Shown here: positions 11,393-22,113 of the stretch, piece after piece | Layout: the number at the start of each line of letters is the position of its first letter | Numbering within the stretch: position 1 is the stretch's first letter | Origin: Rhizomys pruinosus | Taxonomy: Eukaryota > Chordata > Mammalia > Rodentia > Spalacidae | Reading direction: 5' to 3' | NCBI GenBank assembly: GCA_009823505.1 | Contig: VZQC01007982.1 | Span: 1,714,576-1,778,575, forward strand | Length of the DNA stretch: 64,000 nt | Position numbers and translations under genes: made by a program | Notes under the pieces: generated by a model | The model's input: the letters and a program-made list of their open reading frames with translations, nothing else | Databases searched by the model: none | Told to the model about the DNA's origin: nothing

Positions 11393-12461
11393 AGTTTGCC
11401 CAGGCTTCTAAACTAAAGGCAAGGATGTATCATCTGGGATCTTGCTGGAATGCAGCCCAGGCCCCAGGATCAAGCTGATCTGGATGGCTAGATATGTAGA
11501 CTAGGAACCTCTGATGCTCTGGATAGCAGGGGCCTGTTGGTTACTCCCACACAGGCCTCTGCCCATTAAAGGCCCTGCATCAGTCACCTTGGAGACGACT
11601 GGTGGCATTCTCTTTGCTTATCTTCCTTCTGTGACCTTTATGATTTCAAGAGCCAGCCTCAAAGGCTGCGTAGGCGTCACTTCCGCTTAGGTGGTCCCGC
11701 CTGTGACTTCCGTCCCTCTCCTTTCTGAACCTGCATTAGTGTACCAGTGAGCCAACCTCTCTGGCATAGACACACTATGGGAGCCAGAAGAAGCTTAGCC
11801 AAAGGAGGGCCACACACCTCGGAACACCAAACACACACACTTGACCAAAGACCCTCGTCCCTGGACCCCAGCCAGAACTGTCCCTTGGTTATTTTTGTTC
11901 TCTTTCCTCTCTAACTAGATCTTGCCTGAAAACAGCCTGGGTGTTGCTAAGGTAACGCCTTGGCGCCTCCCTGAACACATCATTGTTTAATTCCAGCAGT
12001 GGCAGTAAAGCAAAGGAATTCGCTATTTGTTTAAGAGATGAAAGCCACAAACTTCCACACATTCTTCCCTAGCTTTGCTCGCCTTTCACACTGGAAAGCT
12101 CAGCTGGAGAGGAACACATCAGAGGGGACTCAGGGGACCCGGCAGACCAGTGGGTGCTGAGATGAGTCCTGGTGACTACCCTGTCATGATAAAGCCCCAA
12201 AGTTCTCTTCCTTCTGCATTGGATACTTGCTACTGGAGGATAGAGACCTTCTGGAGTGGCTATGGGGAGACTTGCCCTTAGGGGAGGGTCTGAAGGACAG
12301 GTTGGAGTGTGATGTTCCCAATCTTGAATCTGCAGCAGGTGAACTGACCCAAACCTCCCCAGGGTTTCATGTCCAGAGATGGCAACCAGGGCTACGTACT
12401 AGAGACCCTGCTGAGCAGCACGCCGAGTTTCTATGTAGAACAGATGAAAATAGGGTTTAGG
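11393..12461. other. Unique sequence with possible regulatory character
   Basis: About 1 kb without repeats. The part 11900-12060 has the uneven, motif-like texture of conserved non-coding DNA and includes a palindromic RFX X-box-like site. No coding frame recognised. Confidence 0.4.
11943..11956. promoter_or_regulatory. RFX X-box-like motif
   Basis: GTTGCTAAGGTAAC is an imperfect inverted repeat. It differs by few positions from the RFX-family X-box (GTTGCCATGGCAAC-type). No adjacent promoter was identified. Confidence 0.35.
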
Positions 12462-12682
12462 GGAGCTGGAGATGTGTGTAGCTCGGGTGGTAGAGTGCTT
12501 GCTAAACATACAGGAAGGCTTGGGTTCAATCATCAGTACGAAATAAACTGGGAGTCGGGGTACACACCTGTGATCCCAGCACTGTGGAGCCAGAGGCAGG
12601 AAGATCAGAAGTTCAAGGTGATTCTCGGTCACATAATGAGCTTGAAGCCAGGGTGGGATATGAGACTTTGTGTCAAAAGAAG
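12462..12682 (+). repeat. B4 SINE (ID-B1 fusion)
   Basis: ID-like head ('ggtagagtgcttgctaaaca', 'ttgggttcaatcatcagtac') followed by a B1-like body ('cacctgtgatcccagcactg', 'gaagttcaaggtgattctcg'). Confidence 0.8.
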
Positions 12683-13183
12683 GGGGTGGATGGCAAGTGG
12701 GCTCTGGAAAGAAGGGCCAACTTCTAAGGGACATAGGGGTAGCCACCCAATCAGGAAGAACAGCAATCTCTAATGAGAGTGCCCCATGGAGAACGGGATG
12801 TGACTTGAGGTAGTTGAGGTGATTCAGGAATACACACAGAGGACACTAGCAAGCCATGTGGGAACCTAGAGTGCCTACCTGCTAGGTGGAAACTAGGAGG
12901 CAGGCGTTCACAGTGACAGATGTCATCCTCTGTATATACCCCTGGTGTCACAGCTTCTTTCCAATCATGTGGCTCCATCTCTCCATGGATACATATGCTT
13001 TGCTCACTGATTTCCACTTGGCACTGCCCCTGTAATACATTAGAAGGAATTTGGTCTAGGTAATCACTAGCTCCTGGGCTGGAGTACCTCACAGGATACC
13101 GCTAGCCAATGGGGTTGGTAGCTTTCAGGTCAGGCACTCAGCCCTGCTCCAATCCCCACTATAACAGTGATACAGCACAGGGT
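12683..13183. other. Unique sequence, no gene recognised
   Basis: About 500 bp between a B4 and a microsatellite. Nothing recognised. Confidence 0.45.
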
Positions 13184-13287
13184 TTCTTTCTTCCTTCCTT
13201 CCTTCCTTCCTTCCTTCCTTCCTTCCTTCCTTCCTTCCTTCCTTCCTTCCTTCCTTCCTTCCTCTTTCTTTCTTTCTTTCTTTCTTA

Positions 13288-13339
<52 letters not shown>
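13184..13339 (+). repeat. (TTCC)n-(TTTC)n microsatellite
   Basis: A perfect TTCC tetranucleotide run switches near 13263 to TTTC units with one interruption (ttactttc); about 156 bp of pure pyrimidine except that A. Confidence 0.97.
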
Positions 13340-13525
13340 TTGGCCCCGCCCTGGTCCACATGATATCTTAAAACAGGGTCACCTATGAGTTCCAGAGGTC
13401 TGTCCTCTTATCTGGTATAAAGCAATGAGAAAAAATGACATCTCCAGAAGAATTACATATAGAGAGAGCATTCAGGTGAGATTAAATTTTGTGGTATAAT
13501 GGAAGTGTGTCACAATCTCTCCTTT

Positions 13526-13697
13526 TACTGGATATAGTGGTGCACACCTTTAGTCTCAGCATTCAGGAGGCAGGGGCAGGGGCAGGGGCAGGGACAGGGG
13601 GATCTTTGTGAGTTTGAGGCCTGCCTGGCCTACATAGGGAGTTCCAGGCCAGCCAGGGATACACACTATGACTCTGTTTAAGAAAAAAAAAAAAAAA
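13526..13697 (+). repeat. B1 SINE with internal GGGGCA expansion
   Basis: B1 whose 'gaggcagaggcagg' segment has expanded into about four GGGGCA-like hexamers (13570-13600). Ends in an A-run. Confidence 0.85.
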
Positions 13698-14255
13698 ACC
13701 CTAAACTTTTTGTTATTATATAGTGACAGAAAAAGTGTTCACTGCTCTCCAAGGCTTCTGGCCATGAACTTGGGGTGGGGAGCTCGATCCACTAGAGCTC
13801 GTTCAGTGGGACCCACATTGTCCCCTGACACCGATGGTGGAGCCCTCCTATGCAGAAGGAAGAACCTCTGGCTTTATCATGATAGGGCAGTCACCGGACT
13901 TATCTCAGATGGGAGAGCTGGCTGCCATAATGGGATGAGTCTTAGAATTATTACAGTAGCAAAAAAGCTGCTTAAGGAAAAACTGGCAAAGGGAGTAAGA
14001 ATCTCTGGCCTAAGTGGAATCTCAGCTTTCCAGTCCTGTCAGCCAATCACCTGGTCGTAGGACCACCCTAGGAAGGTGGATTCACCTTAAATCATGCTAA
14101 AGAGACAGGCAAAATACCTAGTGCATTAATGAGATGATGAACTTTTCCTGCTCAGAGCCTCTACCCCATAGCACAGTGCTTATGGATCCCGCCACAGACT
14201 CTGTAAATCTGTTCTCTTTTCTGGATTCTTCAGAAAAACGGTAACCTTCCATTTC
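13698..14255. other. Unique sequence, no gene recognised
   Basis: About 560 bp of non-repeat DNA; no coding or RNA gene recognised. Confidence 0.4.
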
Positions 14256-14350
14256 TCCTTCCTTCCTTCCTTCCTTCCTTCCCTTCCTTCCTTCCTTCCT
14301 TCCTTCCTTCCTTCCTTCCTTCCTTCCTTCTTTCCTTCCTTTCTTTTTCT
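14256..14350 (+). repeat. (TTCC)n microsatellite
   Basis: TTCC units with a few interruptions, lying at the antisense A-tail end of the following B1, from which it probably grew. Confidence 0.93.
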
Positions 14351-14498
14351 TTCTTAAAACAGGGTCTCCCTATAGCCCCAGCTGGCCTAGAACTCACTCT
14401 ATAGACCAGAATGGCCTTGAACTCACAGAGATCCGCCTGCCTCTTCCTCTGCCTCTGCCTCCCAAGTGCTGGCATTAAAGGCATGTGCCACCACAGGT
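14351..14498 (-). repeat. B1 SINE, antisense
   Basis: 'aaaacagggtctccctatag' to 'ggcatgtgccaccaca'; full-length antisense B1. Confidence 0.9.
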
Positions 14499-14603
14499 TT
14501 AAAGGCAGTTTTTAGCCGCCATGTGGGTGCTGGGAGTTGAACCTAGGTCCTCTGCAAGAGCAGTCAGTGCTCTTAACTGCTGAGCCATCTCTCCAGCCCC
14601 CCT
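14499..14603 (-). repeat. B2 SINE fragment, antisense
   Basis: Only the head half is present ('gccgccatgtgggtgctggg' to 'gccatctctccagcccc'). The tail half is missing at the junction with the B1. Confidence 0.85.
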
Positions 14604-14866
14604 ACCTCCTTTCTAAGCATGCTTTTCTTATTCCTGTGGGCTGCCTCAACACCTGGCTTCTTTTTCTCTGAAGCTCCCTTTCCCTCCCTCACATTTGGCT
14701 ATTAGTGCACATGTGCCTGACATCCGTGCTGGCCTAAACTGCCATAGCTTTCTTTCCTCTCCCCCTCCATTCCCCTCCAGAGGACAGTTGCTGAAATTTA
14801 TAGCTTGCTTGCCCTGAGGATTTTTCATTAAACTCTAATAAAATTGTCCCAAAGCTTCAATTTGAG

Positions 14867-15036
14867 TCTTTTTTTTTTTTTTTTTTTTTTTTTTTTGTGT
14901 CTTTTTGATACAGGGTCTCCCTGTAGCTCCAACTGACCTAGAAACTCACTATGTAGGACAGGGCTGGCCTTGAACTCATAGAGATCCACCTGCCTTTGCC
15001 ACCCAAATTCTGGGATTAAAAGTATGTGCTAGATTC
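14867..15036 (-). repeat. B1 SINE, antisense, with 28-T tail
   Basis: T-run at about 14869-14896 followed by antisense B1 body; end worn. Confidence 0.85.
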
Positions 15037-15119
15037 TTAAATTCTTTTACAAATAAGATTAAGAGCCCTGAAAAGGAACCTAATTTCCCCCTTCTATCAG
15101 TACAGGCTTCTTTTCTCTC

Positions 15120-15290
15120 TCTTTTTTTTTTTTTTTTTTTTTGGTCTTTTGAGACAGGGTCTCCCTGTAGCTCTGGCTGTCCTGGAAACTCACTCTGATA
15201 GACCAGGCTAGCCTCGAACTCACAGAGATCCTCGTGCCTCTGCTCCCCATGTGCTAGTATTAACAGGCTGTGCGCTACCACGCCTCGGCA
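15120..15290 (-). repeat. B1 SINE, antisense
   Basis: T-run then 'ggtcttttgagacagggtct' to 'gctaccacgcctcggc'. The last third carries single-base gaps. Confidence 0.85.
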
Positions 15291-15518
15291 TTTATTTTAT
15301 TCTGTAGTGTATAAAAGTACTGTCTGCCATGCAAGTGTGCACCCGTGTTCGTGCAATGCCGCAGGAGGTCAGGAGAGGGTGCGATTCCCCTGGAACTGGA
15401 GTTTCCGGAATTGGCGCTTCAGACGGTTCTCTGCCGCCATGTGGTGCCTGGGGATTCGAACCCGGGTCCTCTTAAGAGTGGACTGCGCTCTTAACCGCTA
15501 GGCCATCTCTCCAGCCCA
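15291..15518 (-). repeat. B2 SINE, antisense, indel-rich, with internal duplication
   Basis: Complete antisense B2 but with several one-base losses and gains against the others here. It shares the internal duplication ('ggaactggagttt' then 'ccggaattggcgcttcag', 15390-15421) with the B2 at 6796. Confidence 0.85.
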
Positions 15519-15584
15519 GTACAGCCTCTTTTCATAGGGAAATGTTTTCTTCAAAGAGCAAAAGATTTTGGGGCTAGATTTTAT

Positions 15585-15680
15585 TGTTAACTGCCATGTG
15601 GGTGCTGGGGATCCAACCCAGGTCCTCTACAAGAGCAGTCGGTGCTCTTAACCACTAGGCCTCTTTCCATCCCCTTAAAT
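15585..15680 (-). repeat. B2 SINE fragment, antisense
   Basis: Head half only: 'ctgccatgtgggtgctgggg' to 'ctcttaaccactagg'. Confidence 0.8.
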
Positions 15681-15883
15681 TTAGTTTTTAAGAGTGGGCC
15701 CAAACTCCAAGGACATCTGTTTCCCAAGATATCCCTTGGAACTATGCTGATGGAACTCTCTCTCTGGAACTCTGTTTCTTGGAGCTGTGTCCTCTCAAGT
15801 CAGGCCCCACCCATAATTTTATTCAAAATAGTTTCTCCAGCTTCAGTTGAGGGAGCTACACATTAATAAATAAGAAAATAAAT

Positions 15884-16055
15884 AAGCCAGGCATGGTGGT
15901 GCACGCCTTTAATCCTAGCACTTGGGGCAGGCAGACGGCAGGGGATCTTTGTGAGTTCAAGGCCAGCCTGGTCTACAGGAGTGAGTTCCAGGGAAGCTGG
16001 GATCTATCAGGGAGAACCCTGTCTCGAAAAGACAAAAAAAAAAAAAAAAAAAAAG
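15884..16055 (+). repeat. B1 SINE
   Basis: Full-length B1 ending in an approximately 22-A tail; small insertions in the body. Confidence 0.9.
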
Positions 16056-16430
16056 AAATACAATCATACACATACAAATATAAAATAAAATATAAAAAAA
16101 CTCTAAACTTAAGAGTCAGGCTTTTTGTTCAGATCATTGTAACAAAGTGATAACAAAGTGACTCTCCTGAGGTCCTGCCATGAGTGACTAATGATCTGGC
16201 CTCACTCAAAGTCACTGCCTTGCAATAGAAGTCAGTTTGGAGGGACTGGGGCTGGGAAGAAACTTGACAATAGGTACAGGCTTCTTTAAGAGGCTCCGAT
16301 TGTGGCACTGCATAACTGCCAAGAAATTTCTTCTTCGTTCTCTGTAGAATCTCTCCTCCTTTGGGAAGATGAGAGCTTTGATGATAGAGGGAGCAGGGTG
16401 ACTTAGGTATAGGAAGATAGAGGCAAACTC
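16056..16430. other. Unique sequence, no gene recognised
   Basis: About 375 bp left flank of an LTR insertion. Nothing recognised. Confidence 0.4.
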
Positions 16431-16902
16431 TGTTAGGGTCTGAGAATCCACACCAGACACACCGAAGGATGGATAACCAAGACTTTATTTCAGGAAAAAG
16501 TAAACCAGTATGCATGGGGTGGGAGGGAAAAGCTCCGACCCCAATAACTTGGCTAGCAGGCCTTTATCCGGGTTCTAGGGGAATTTTAGTGGGGTTTGGG
16601 TAACTTCTAGCCTTATTGGATAATAGCAGAATTACAAGCTCATGGTATGTCCGTCCACCTGCCCCACACATACCAACAGTTTTCTTTGGACACAATCCTG
16701 CGACGGAAGGAGGAAATGTTGTCAGTCCACCTGCCCTCAATACCAATAGTTATCTTAAAAAATTTTACAATTTTATTAGTTTCTTGAAGGCCTGAGCAAT
16801 TGACCTTGAGCAATTGAACCCCCCCCCCCGAATTGGGCAAGTTCCAGTAATTGCTTAAAATGGTTGCTATACTCAAAATGGAGTCAGTGGGCCTCTCTTA
16901 CA
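16431..16902 (-). mobile_element. Solo retroviral LTR, antisense, 4-bp target duplication
   Basis: A 472-bp block begins TGTTAGGG and ends CTCTTACA on the plus strand, giving TG...CA ends in either reading. It is flanked by the direct repeat actc (16427-16430 and 16903-16906). Read on the minus strand it has a TATA-like 'ggataaagg' upstream of an AATAAA signal (plus-strand tttatt at 16484-16489), the expected order U3-R-U5. A 4-bp duplication is typical of class I (gammaretrovirus-like) ERVs. It contains a C10 run near 16821. No internal region is present, so it is a solo LTR left by LTR-LTR recombination. Confidence 0.8.
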
Positions 16903-16982
16903 ACTCCAGCGTTTTTGATCATAGGAGATCTTGGTCCAGGGCAGGAAGGAGGTGAGAGGTGAAGGGCAGGGTGTGGGCATGG

Positions 16983-16997
16983 TGCGTGTGTGTGTGC

Positions 16998-17031
<34 letters not shown>
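16983..17031 (+). repeat. (GT)n microsatellite
   Basis: GT run with GC interruptions, followed by a G-rich stretch (gtggggggggcgggggg). Confidence 0.95.
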
Positions 17032-17032
<1 letters not shown>

Positions 17033-18191
17033 TGGGGGGGGGCGGGGGGCGCTTGTCCTGGTTTGAGAATTAGCTGACTGGGATGCAAAGTGGCTTGTGG
17101 TGAGAGATGGTGAGCAGTACATGGAGGCAAAGGAACTTGGATTTCAAACTGTTAATAAAGGAATCCCTGTTCACAACTGTGACAAAAAGCCTTGCGGGCT
17201 AGAGAGGTCCCTGGAAGTTGAACTTCTGGCAAAGAGGCTTCTGGCTCCCCTCTCACCCATAATAGACTCCCCATGTGCAAAACATATGTTCTGTCACTGA
17301 GTTCCATCCCCAGCACCTGGACAGCCTCTTAATTGAACTTAGTTTCGCTGTTCCTGCTGCCCCCCAGATACCTTTGAGCTCCCCACTACCTGGGAATGGG
17401 GAGGACCATCCTTATGAGAAGAAGGCATCCTATTACATCACTGAAGACTTAGGCCAGGCCCAGAGACCAGAGGAAGGGAAATGCAGGAAGCAGGAGACAA
17501 AGAAAGCCCAAGTCCCAGCTCTCCCCTCTGGCTGGTTGGTCATTGAGATGAAAAAAACCAAAAAAAAAAAAAAAAAAAAAAGAACCTCAGCTAGGATCTT
17601 CCTTTTGCATGCAAAAGAGAGACTGGGAACTGGAACTGAGTCAAATGTGGGTCTCCATTTCAATGGCAGGAGACAAAGGCCCAAAAATGTCAGGAATTTC
17701 CAAAGTGCCTCCTTCAAACAGCACCCCTCACCCCTCCGGCTTCATGCCGCTGGGATGGCCAACGGAGGCTTTTTCTCCAGGTCTGTCCTGGCCTGCTGCC
17801 CGCTCCACTGAAGCTTGTATCTGAGTAGAAATAAATTAGGAATCTCTCCATTCAGTTTATGCGTTTGTTGCTGTGTAAGAAGATACTTCTGTGAACTGGA
17901 AGCCTGGTGGGCCTCGTTTGTGGTTTTCCCAGTACAAGTCAGGCCTGTAACAGGAGACTGGGACAATCCCACCCTCAGAGCAGCTAGTGATGGAAGGTGG
18001 AGGAGAGAGAGCTCCAGCCAGTCCAGGGTAGTGAGAGTATTTAAACTCCGAGGCAGGCTCTTGGACCTCAGGCTCTGTGCTCTTCTGTTCTTTCCCACTG
18101 GAAGCTGAACAGGAGGGAAAAGGCTTTCATTTTATGATGAGGAAAGAAGACTGGGAAAGACCTACAGGGTCCTCCCCGTAGGACATCTTGG
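17032..18191. other. Unique sequence, no gene recognised
   Basis: About 1.15 kb. An open frame of 178 codons on the plus strand (17275-17811) runs through an A-run (about 17560) that it translates as poly-Lys, and has no domain I recognise. I treat it as chance. Confidence 0.4.
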
Positions 18192-18375
18192 GGGCCGGGT
18201 TATAGCTCAGTTAGTAAAGTGCAGGATTCCGAGCATTGCACAGAACCAGCTGTGGTGGTGCCTGTAATCCTTTCACTTAGGAGGTGGGAAGCAGGAGGGT
18301 CAGACATCTAAGGTCATCCTTGGCTATGTAGTGAGCTCAAGGCTAGCTTGAGCACAGGCAGCCCTGTCTATAAAC
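18192..18375 (+). repeat. B4 SINE (ID-B1 fusion)
   Basis: 'gttatagctcagttagtaaa' (ID head) joined to 'agctgtggtggtgcctgtaa' (B1 part). Confidence 0.75.
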
Positions 18376-18449
18376 CGAAATGAAAAACGATATCTTGAAG
18401 AGACAGAGTGGGTTCCCTGGCAATCTAGGCAAATGTCTGAGGTCCTATC

Positions 18450-18836
<387 letters not shown>

Positions 18837-19426
18837 CTCTCTGTGCCAGTTTGTTCAACATTCCCTTTTCTCCTTTCTCTTCAAGACACTGGGTGTTTGG
18901 GGGTCACTGCTGCAGAATAGGAGAACAGGTGGCACCTCATAGGTCACCTTTTGGATGGCAGTACTAATAACCCCAGTATCATATGATGCAAAATTGCCTC
19001 TCTTTTTGCCATGACCTGCCTAGGAAGAAGACCTACCTTGGGTCCTTCTTGCTGCCTCCTGCTGACAAACATGTCAGAGTCTGGCCCATAGATCTAGAGT
19101 GTCTGACACTCCACATCTAATGTGCTCACTGTGCTACCATAGGTGAGGGGCTGGGGAAGCCTTGGGAGAAAGAATGCCCAGATAGGCACCTCTCTATTGT
19201 CAGAGTCTAATCACCATCAGAGAAAGAATTCAGGGATGTGATAAAGGAAGTTTTATTTCAGGGTGAGAATGTATGATCAAAGGGTGTGTGTGTGTTTGTG
19301 TGTGTAACCCCAGGTTGAGTTGCCACCACAGGTGTTTAGACAGTGCATTTTATGGTCAAGCTCAATGAAGGGGAGGGTTATTCATGAGTTAAAGGGGAGA
19401 GAGGGTTGGGTATTCCTGGAATAGAG
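18837..19426. other. Possible older antisense ERV fragment
   Basis: The part 19200-19426 contains 'gaagttttatttcagggtga' (reverse of a poly-A signal region). It resembles the R-U5 part of antisense LTRs such as 16431, and continues after the 19432-21485 element. Otherwise unique; a short GT stretch lies at 19284-19306. Confidence 0.3.
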
Positions 19427-19431
19427 TTTAC

Positions 19432-19769
19432 TGTTAGGTCCAGGCTTCCCAGAATCCTAAGGGGCACACAAGTGCCCACTTCCTTCAGAAGCTGCCAATC
19501 CTCTGACCCCTTCCCACTTCCCTGAGGCCCCTCCCCATGGGTATAAAGGATGTACCCCAGCCGCCATAACGCTCTCTGTGCCTCTCTCTCTGTGTCCCTC
19601 TCTCTGTCCCTCCTGCTCTCTCTCTGCCCCCTGCCATGCTGTCTGGTCCCACCACGTGTCTGCAGGCGGCTCACACTGGCAGTCCCACATGGAAGTAAAG
19701 CATGTTCCTAGAGTGACCTAAGTCTCATGTGCCTTTTATTGGGGTTTCGTGCTTTTTTTATACTTAATA
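19432..19769 (+). mobile_element. 5' LTR
   Basis: Begins TGTTAGG and ends ACTTAATA. TATA box gtataaag at 19541-19548 after a C-rich U3; CT-rich stretch downstream as in the sister LTRs. The expected CA end has been lost in both LTRs of this element (the 18450 relative retains CCTAACA). Confidence 0.87.
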
Positions 19770-19772
19770 TTA

Positions 19773-19790
19773 TGGTGCTGTGACTCGGAT
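19773..19790 (+). promoter_or_regulatory. Primer-binding site, tRNA-His type
   Basis: 18 bases TGGTGCTGTGACTCGGAT; the canonical His site is TGGTGCCGTGACTCGGAT. Placed 3 bases after the 5' LTR, as in retroviruses. Confidence 0.85.
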
Positions 19791-21151
19791 CACTGGACTT
19801 GATACACCTGCGCTGAGAAACCTCAATAATTGCCTTCATTGGACTGGCCTGTGCCCATTGTGGGCAATGCCATTCTTGGCCAGATATTTCTATATTGTAT
19901 ACAATATGCTGAATATGAGCCAGCAACACAAGTCAGTAAATAGCATCCTTTCCTAGCCTGTGCTGCAGCCACTACCAGGCTTCTACCATGAGCTTTTATT
20001 ATTGGTCAGAATATTTTTGCCACAGCAATTAAGAATTTATTAACAGTGCTTAAGTCAATGTTCAAGCTTTACTTAGGAGTTGTATGGTAATTAAAGTACC
20101 AAATTAATTCAAACAATCCTTTTGGAGGTTTAGCAACCACACTTAAAGCTCCAATCTGATTTGGCAAGAGGGATTTGAAGGGACAATATTTTGGCCCCTA
20201 CCCTCTGAGGTCGACTTGGTTCCTAGGGTCCTACATCTGCAACTTTGTGCATGTCCTGTGGCAGTGAGTCACCAGTCATCCCACGCCAGGGAAGTCTTGG
20301 AGATTCACTTAAAAGGACTACATCCTGCGAGTGTCTAGTCAAAGGAGAAAAGTCCATATACAGGAAAGACTCCTCATGCTTCAAAAGGAAGGCGTGGGCA
20401 AGCAAGGCCTGATTTTTGTCCTCACATAGATGGAACTGGTGAAGAGAGCCAGGCGCAAGGCCTGAGTGACCCCTAAGGACCAGAACCTCAACTGACCTTA
20501 GCACCAAAACAAACTTCATTTATCTGAGCTAACTGTGTGGTTTTAAACACCCCAACAGGAAACTGTAATCTAAAGAAGAGAAAATGAAATAGGTTATTAT
20601 CAGAGAGATAGGTGAGAGACCTACTGTGCCAAGTTAGGAATCTACTCTGTCATGTTAGAAAATATCTCAGAGATAGATGACAGATTTAATGTGCCATGCC
20701 AGAAAATACCACCTTTTATATTCTCATGGTTATGGCTCTCATTCTGGAGCCCTGTGTATTAAAGCTGACCTTCATTCTAGAGCTTTGTGTACTAAAACTT
20801 TTTCCTAATTTGTCAAACCAGGATACATGTCCTCTTTCCCTCTGCAGACCCTAGACAGGGACCCTCCAATTGCTAATGCACCCAGTAGCCCCCTGTGGGT
20901 ACTGTGAAGTCCCTGCACAACCAGCTTGTCTTTTAGGTTGAAGAGAAAATGTCCACTAAAAGTACTGGCCACTATCGATCTGGACCAAACCCACCGGGCA
21001 GGGCAACCACAGCAGCCAAAATGGGAAACCGGATTCTCACCCTCCAGCCTGACAGCTGTTCCCCCAAGACTTCAACCCCGATCAGCTCTGAAGCAGATAC
21101 AGAAGAGAGAGAACAGCGCCCGATTTCCTTATCATAAGCAAAAGGCTGGAA
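19791..21151 (+). mobile_element. Internal region, non-coding
   Basis: No long plus-strand frame and no retroviral protein motif found. A putative packaging or leader function is inferred only from its survival between intact LTRs. Confidence 0.7.
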
Positions 21152-21485
21152 TGTTAGGTCCAGGCTTCCCAGAATCTTAAGGGGCACACATGTGCCCACT
21201 TCCTCCAGAAGCTGCCAATCCTCTGACCCCTTCCCACTTACCTGAGGCCCTGCCCCATGGGTATAAAGGGTGTACCCCAGTTGCCATAACGCTCTCTGTG
21301 CCTCTCTGTGTGTCCCTCTCTCTGTCTCCCTGCTCTCTCTCTCTGCCCCCTGCCATGCTGTCTGGTCCCACCACGTGTCTGCAGGCGGCTCACGCTGGGT
21401 CCCACATGGAAGTAAAGCATGTTCCTAGAGTGACCTAAGTCTCATGTGCCTTTTATTGGGGTTTCGTGCTTTTTTATACTTAATA
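21152..21485 (+). mobile_element. 3' LTR
   Basis: Same start, TATA box (gtataaag at 21261-21268) and end as the 5' LTR; target duplicate tttac follows directly. Confidence 0.87.
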
Positions 21486-21490
21486 TTTAC

Positions 21491-21943
21491 TTCTTACCTC
21501 GTCCTAATATCAGGTTTCAGATATATCTTTGTGAAGTGGGGGCATCTTTGAGTGTGACAAAGTCTTTCTCACTTCAGGTGAGCATAACTCAGGGAGAGGG
21601 GGCGGCTAGAGTTCTAGACAATCTATGGCCACCAAACCTACCCCAGAGAGGTGGCTTCCAGGTCCTTTGTTTCACAAACTTGAAGAATGAATTCCATGGA
21701 AAACGGAAGGGTGAATTTTAGAAGAGTTTTATTACAGAAGAGAGCTTTAGAGGAAGGCAGGGAGCAGAGCTCTCGGATAACTTGGAAAGGGTTGCCAATG
21801 GGGGGTCTTCCTCTTGGGGTTAATAAGGCTTTTCTGGATGAAGGCATGGAGAAACAAGCTGAGGAGTCCATCTGGTCCACTCAGGAGCTGCCCATGCATG
21901 GCTCCATCCCAGTGGCTGGACTGGAGTTTCAAGCACACCTTCT
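21491..21943. other. Unique or old ERV-derived sequence
   Basis: Right flank of the compact element. 'gaagagttttattacagaag' near 21722 is again reminiscent of an antisense LTR poly-A region. Not resolved. Confidence 0.3.
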
Positions 21944-22099
21944 TTTTTTTTTTGGTCTTTTCGAGACAGGGTTTCCCTGTAGCCCCAGCCATCCTGGAGC
22001 TCACTCTGTAGACCAGGCTGCCTTTGAACTCTCAAAGATCCGCCTGCCTCTGCCTCCCAAGTGCTAGGATTAAAGGCGCGTGCCACTATAACCCCGGCT
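21944..22099 (-). repeat. B1 SINE, antisense, with target duplication
   Basis: Flanked by 'aagcacaccttct' (21931-21943) and 'aaacacaccttct' (about 22101-22113), one mismatch. Confidence 0.92.
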
Positions 22100-22113
22100 C
22101 AAACACACCTTCT

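Larger units (their letters stand above)
19432..21485 (+). mobile_element. Compact non-autonomous LTR retrotransposon, tRNA-His-type primer site
   Basis: Two LTRs (19432-19769, 338 bp; 21152-21485, 334 bp) in the same orientation bound an internal region of only about 1.38 kb. The direct repeat tttac lies immediately outside both ends (19427-19431; 21486-21490), so the element is a complete insertion with a 5-bp target duplication. Just 3 bases after the 5' LTR is TGGTGCTGTGACTCGGAT, one mismatch from the complement of the tRNA-His 3' end. tRNA-His priming is the hallmark of HERV-H-like class I ERVs. The internal region has no frame resembling gag, pro, pol or env and is far too short to hold them, so replication enzymes must have been supplied in trans. 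A weak purine stretch (aaaaggctggaa) precedes the 3' LTR. The LTRs differ by roughly ten substitutions and a few small indels by eye, so the insertion is not recent. Confidence 0.88.

Noticed and set aside
17275..17811. 178-codon plus-strand frame
   Set aside because: Includes a poly-Lys run from an A homopolymer, has no domain, and composition does not look coding.
19791..21151. Degraded gag or pol in the compact LTR element
   Set aside because: Reading all frames by eye gave no protease, reverse transcriptase, nucleocapsid or envelope motif; the interval is too short for them.
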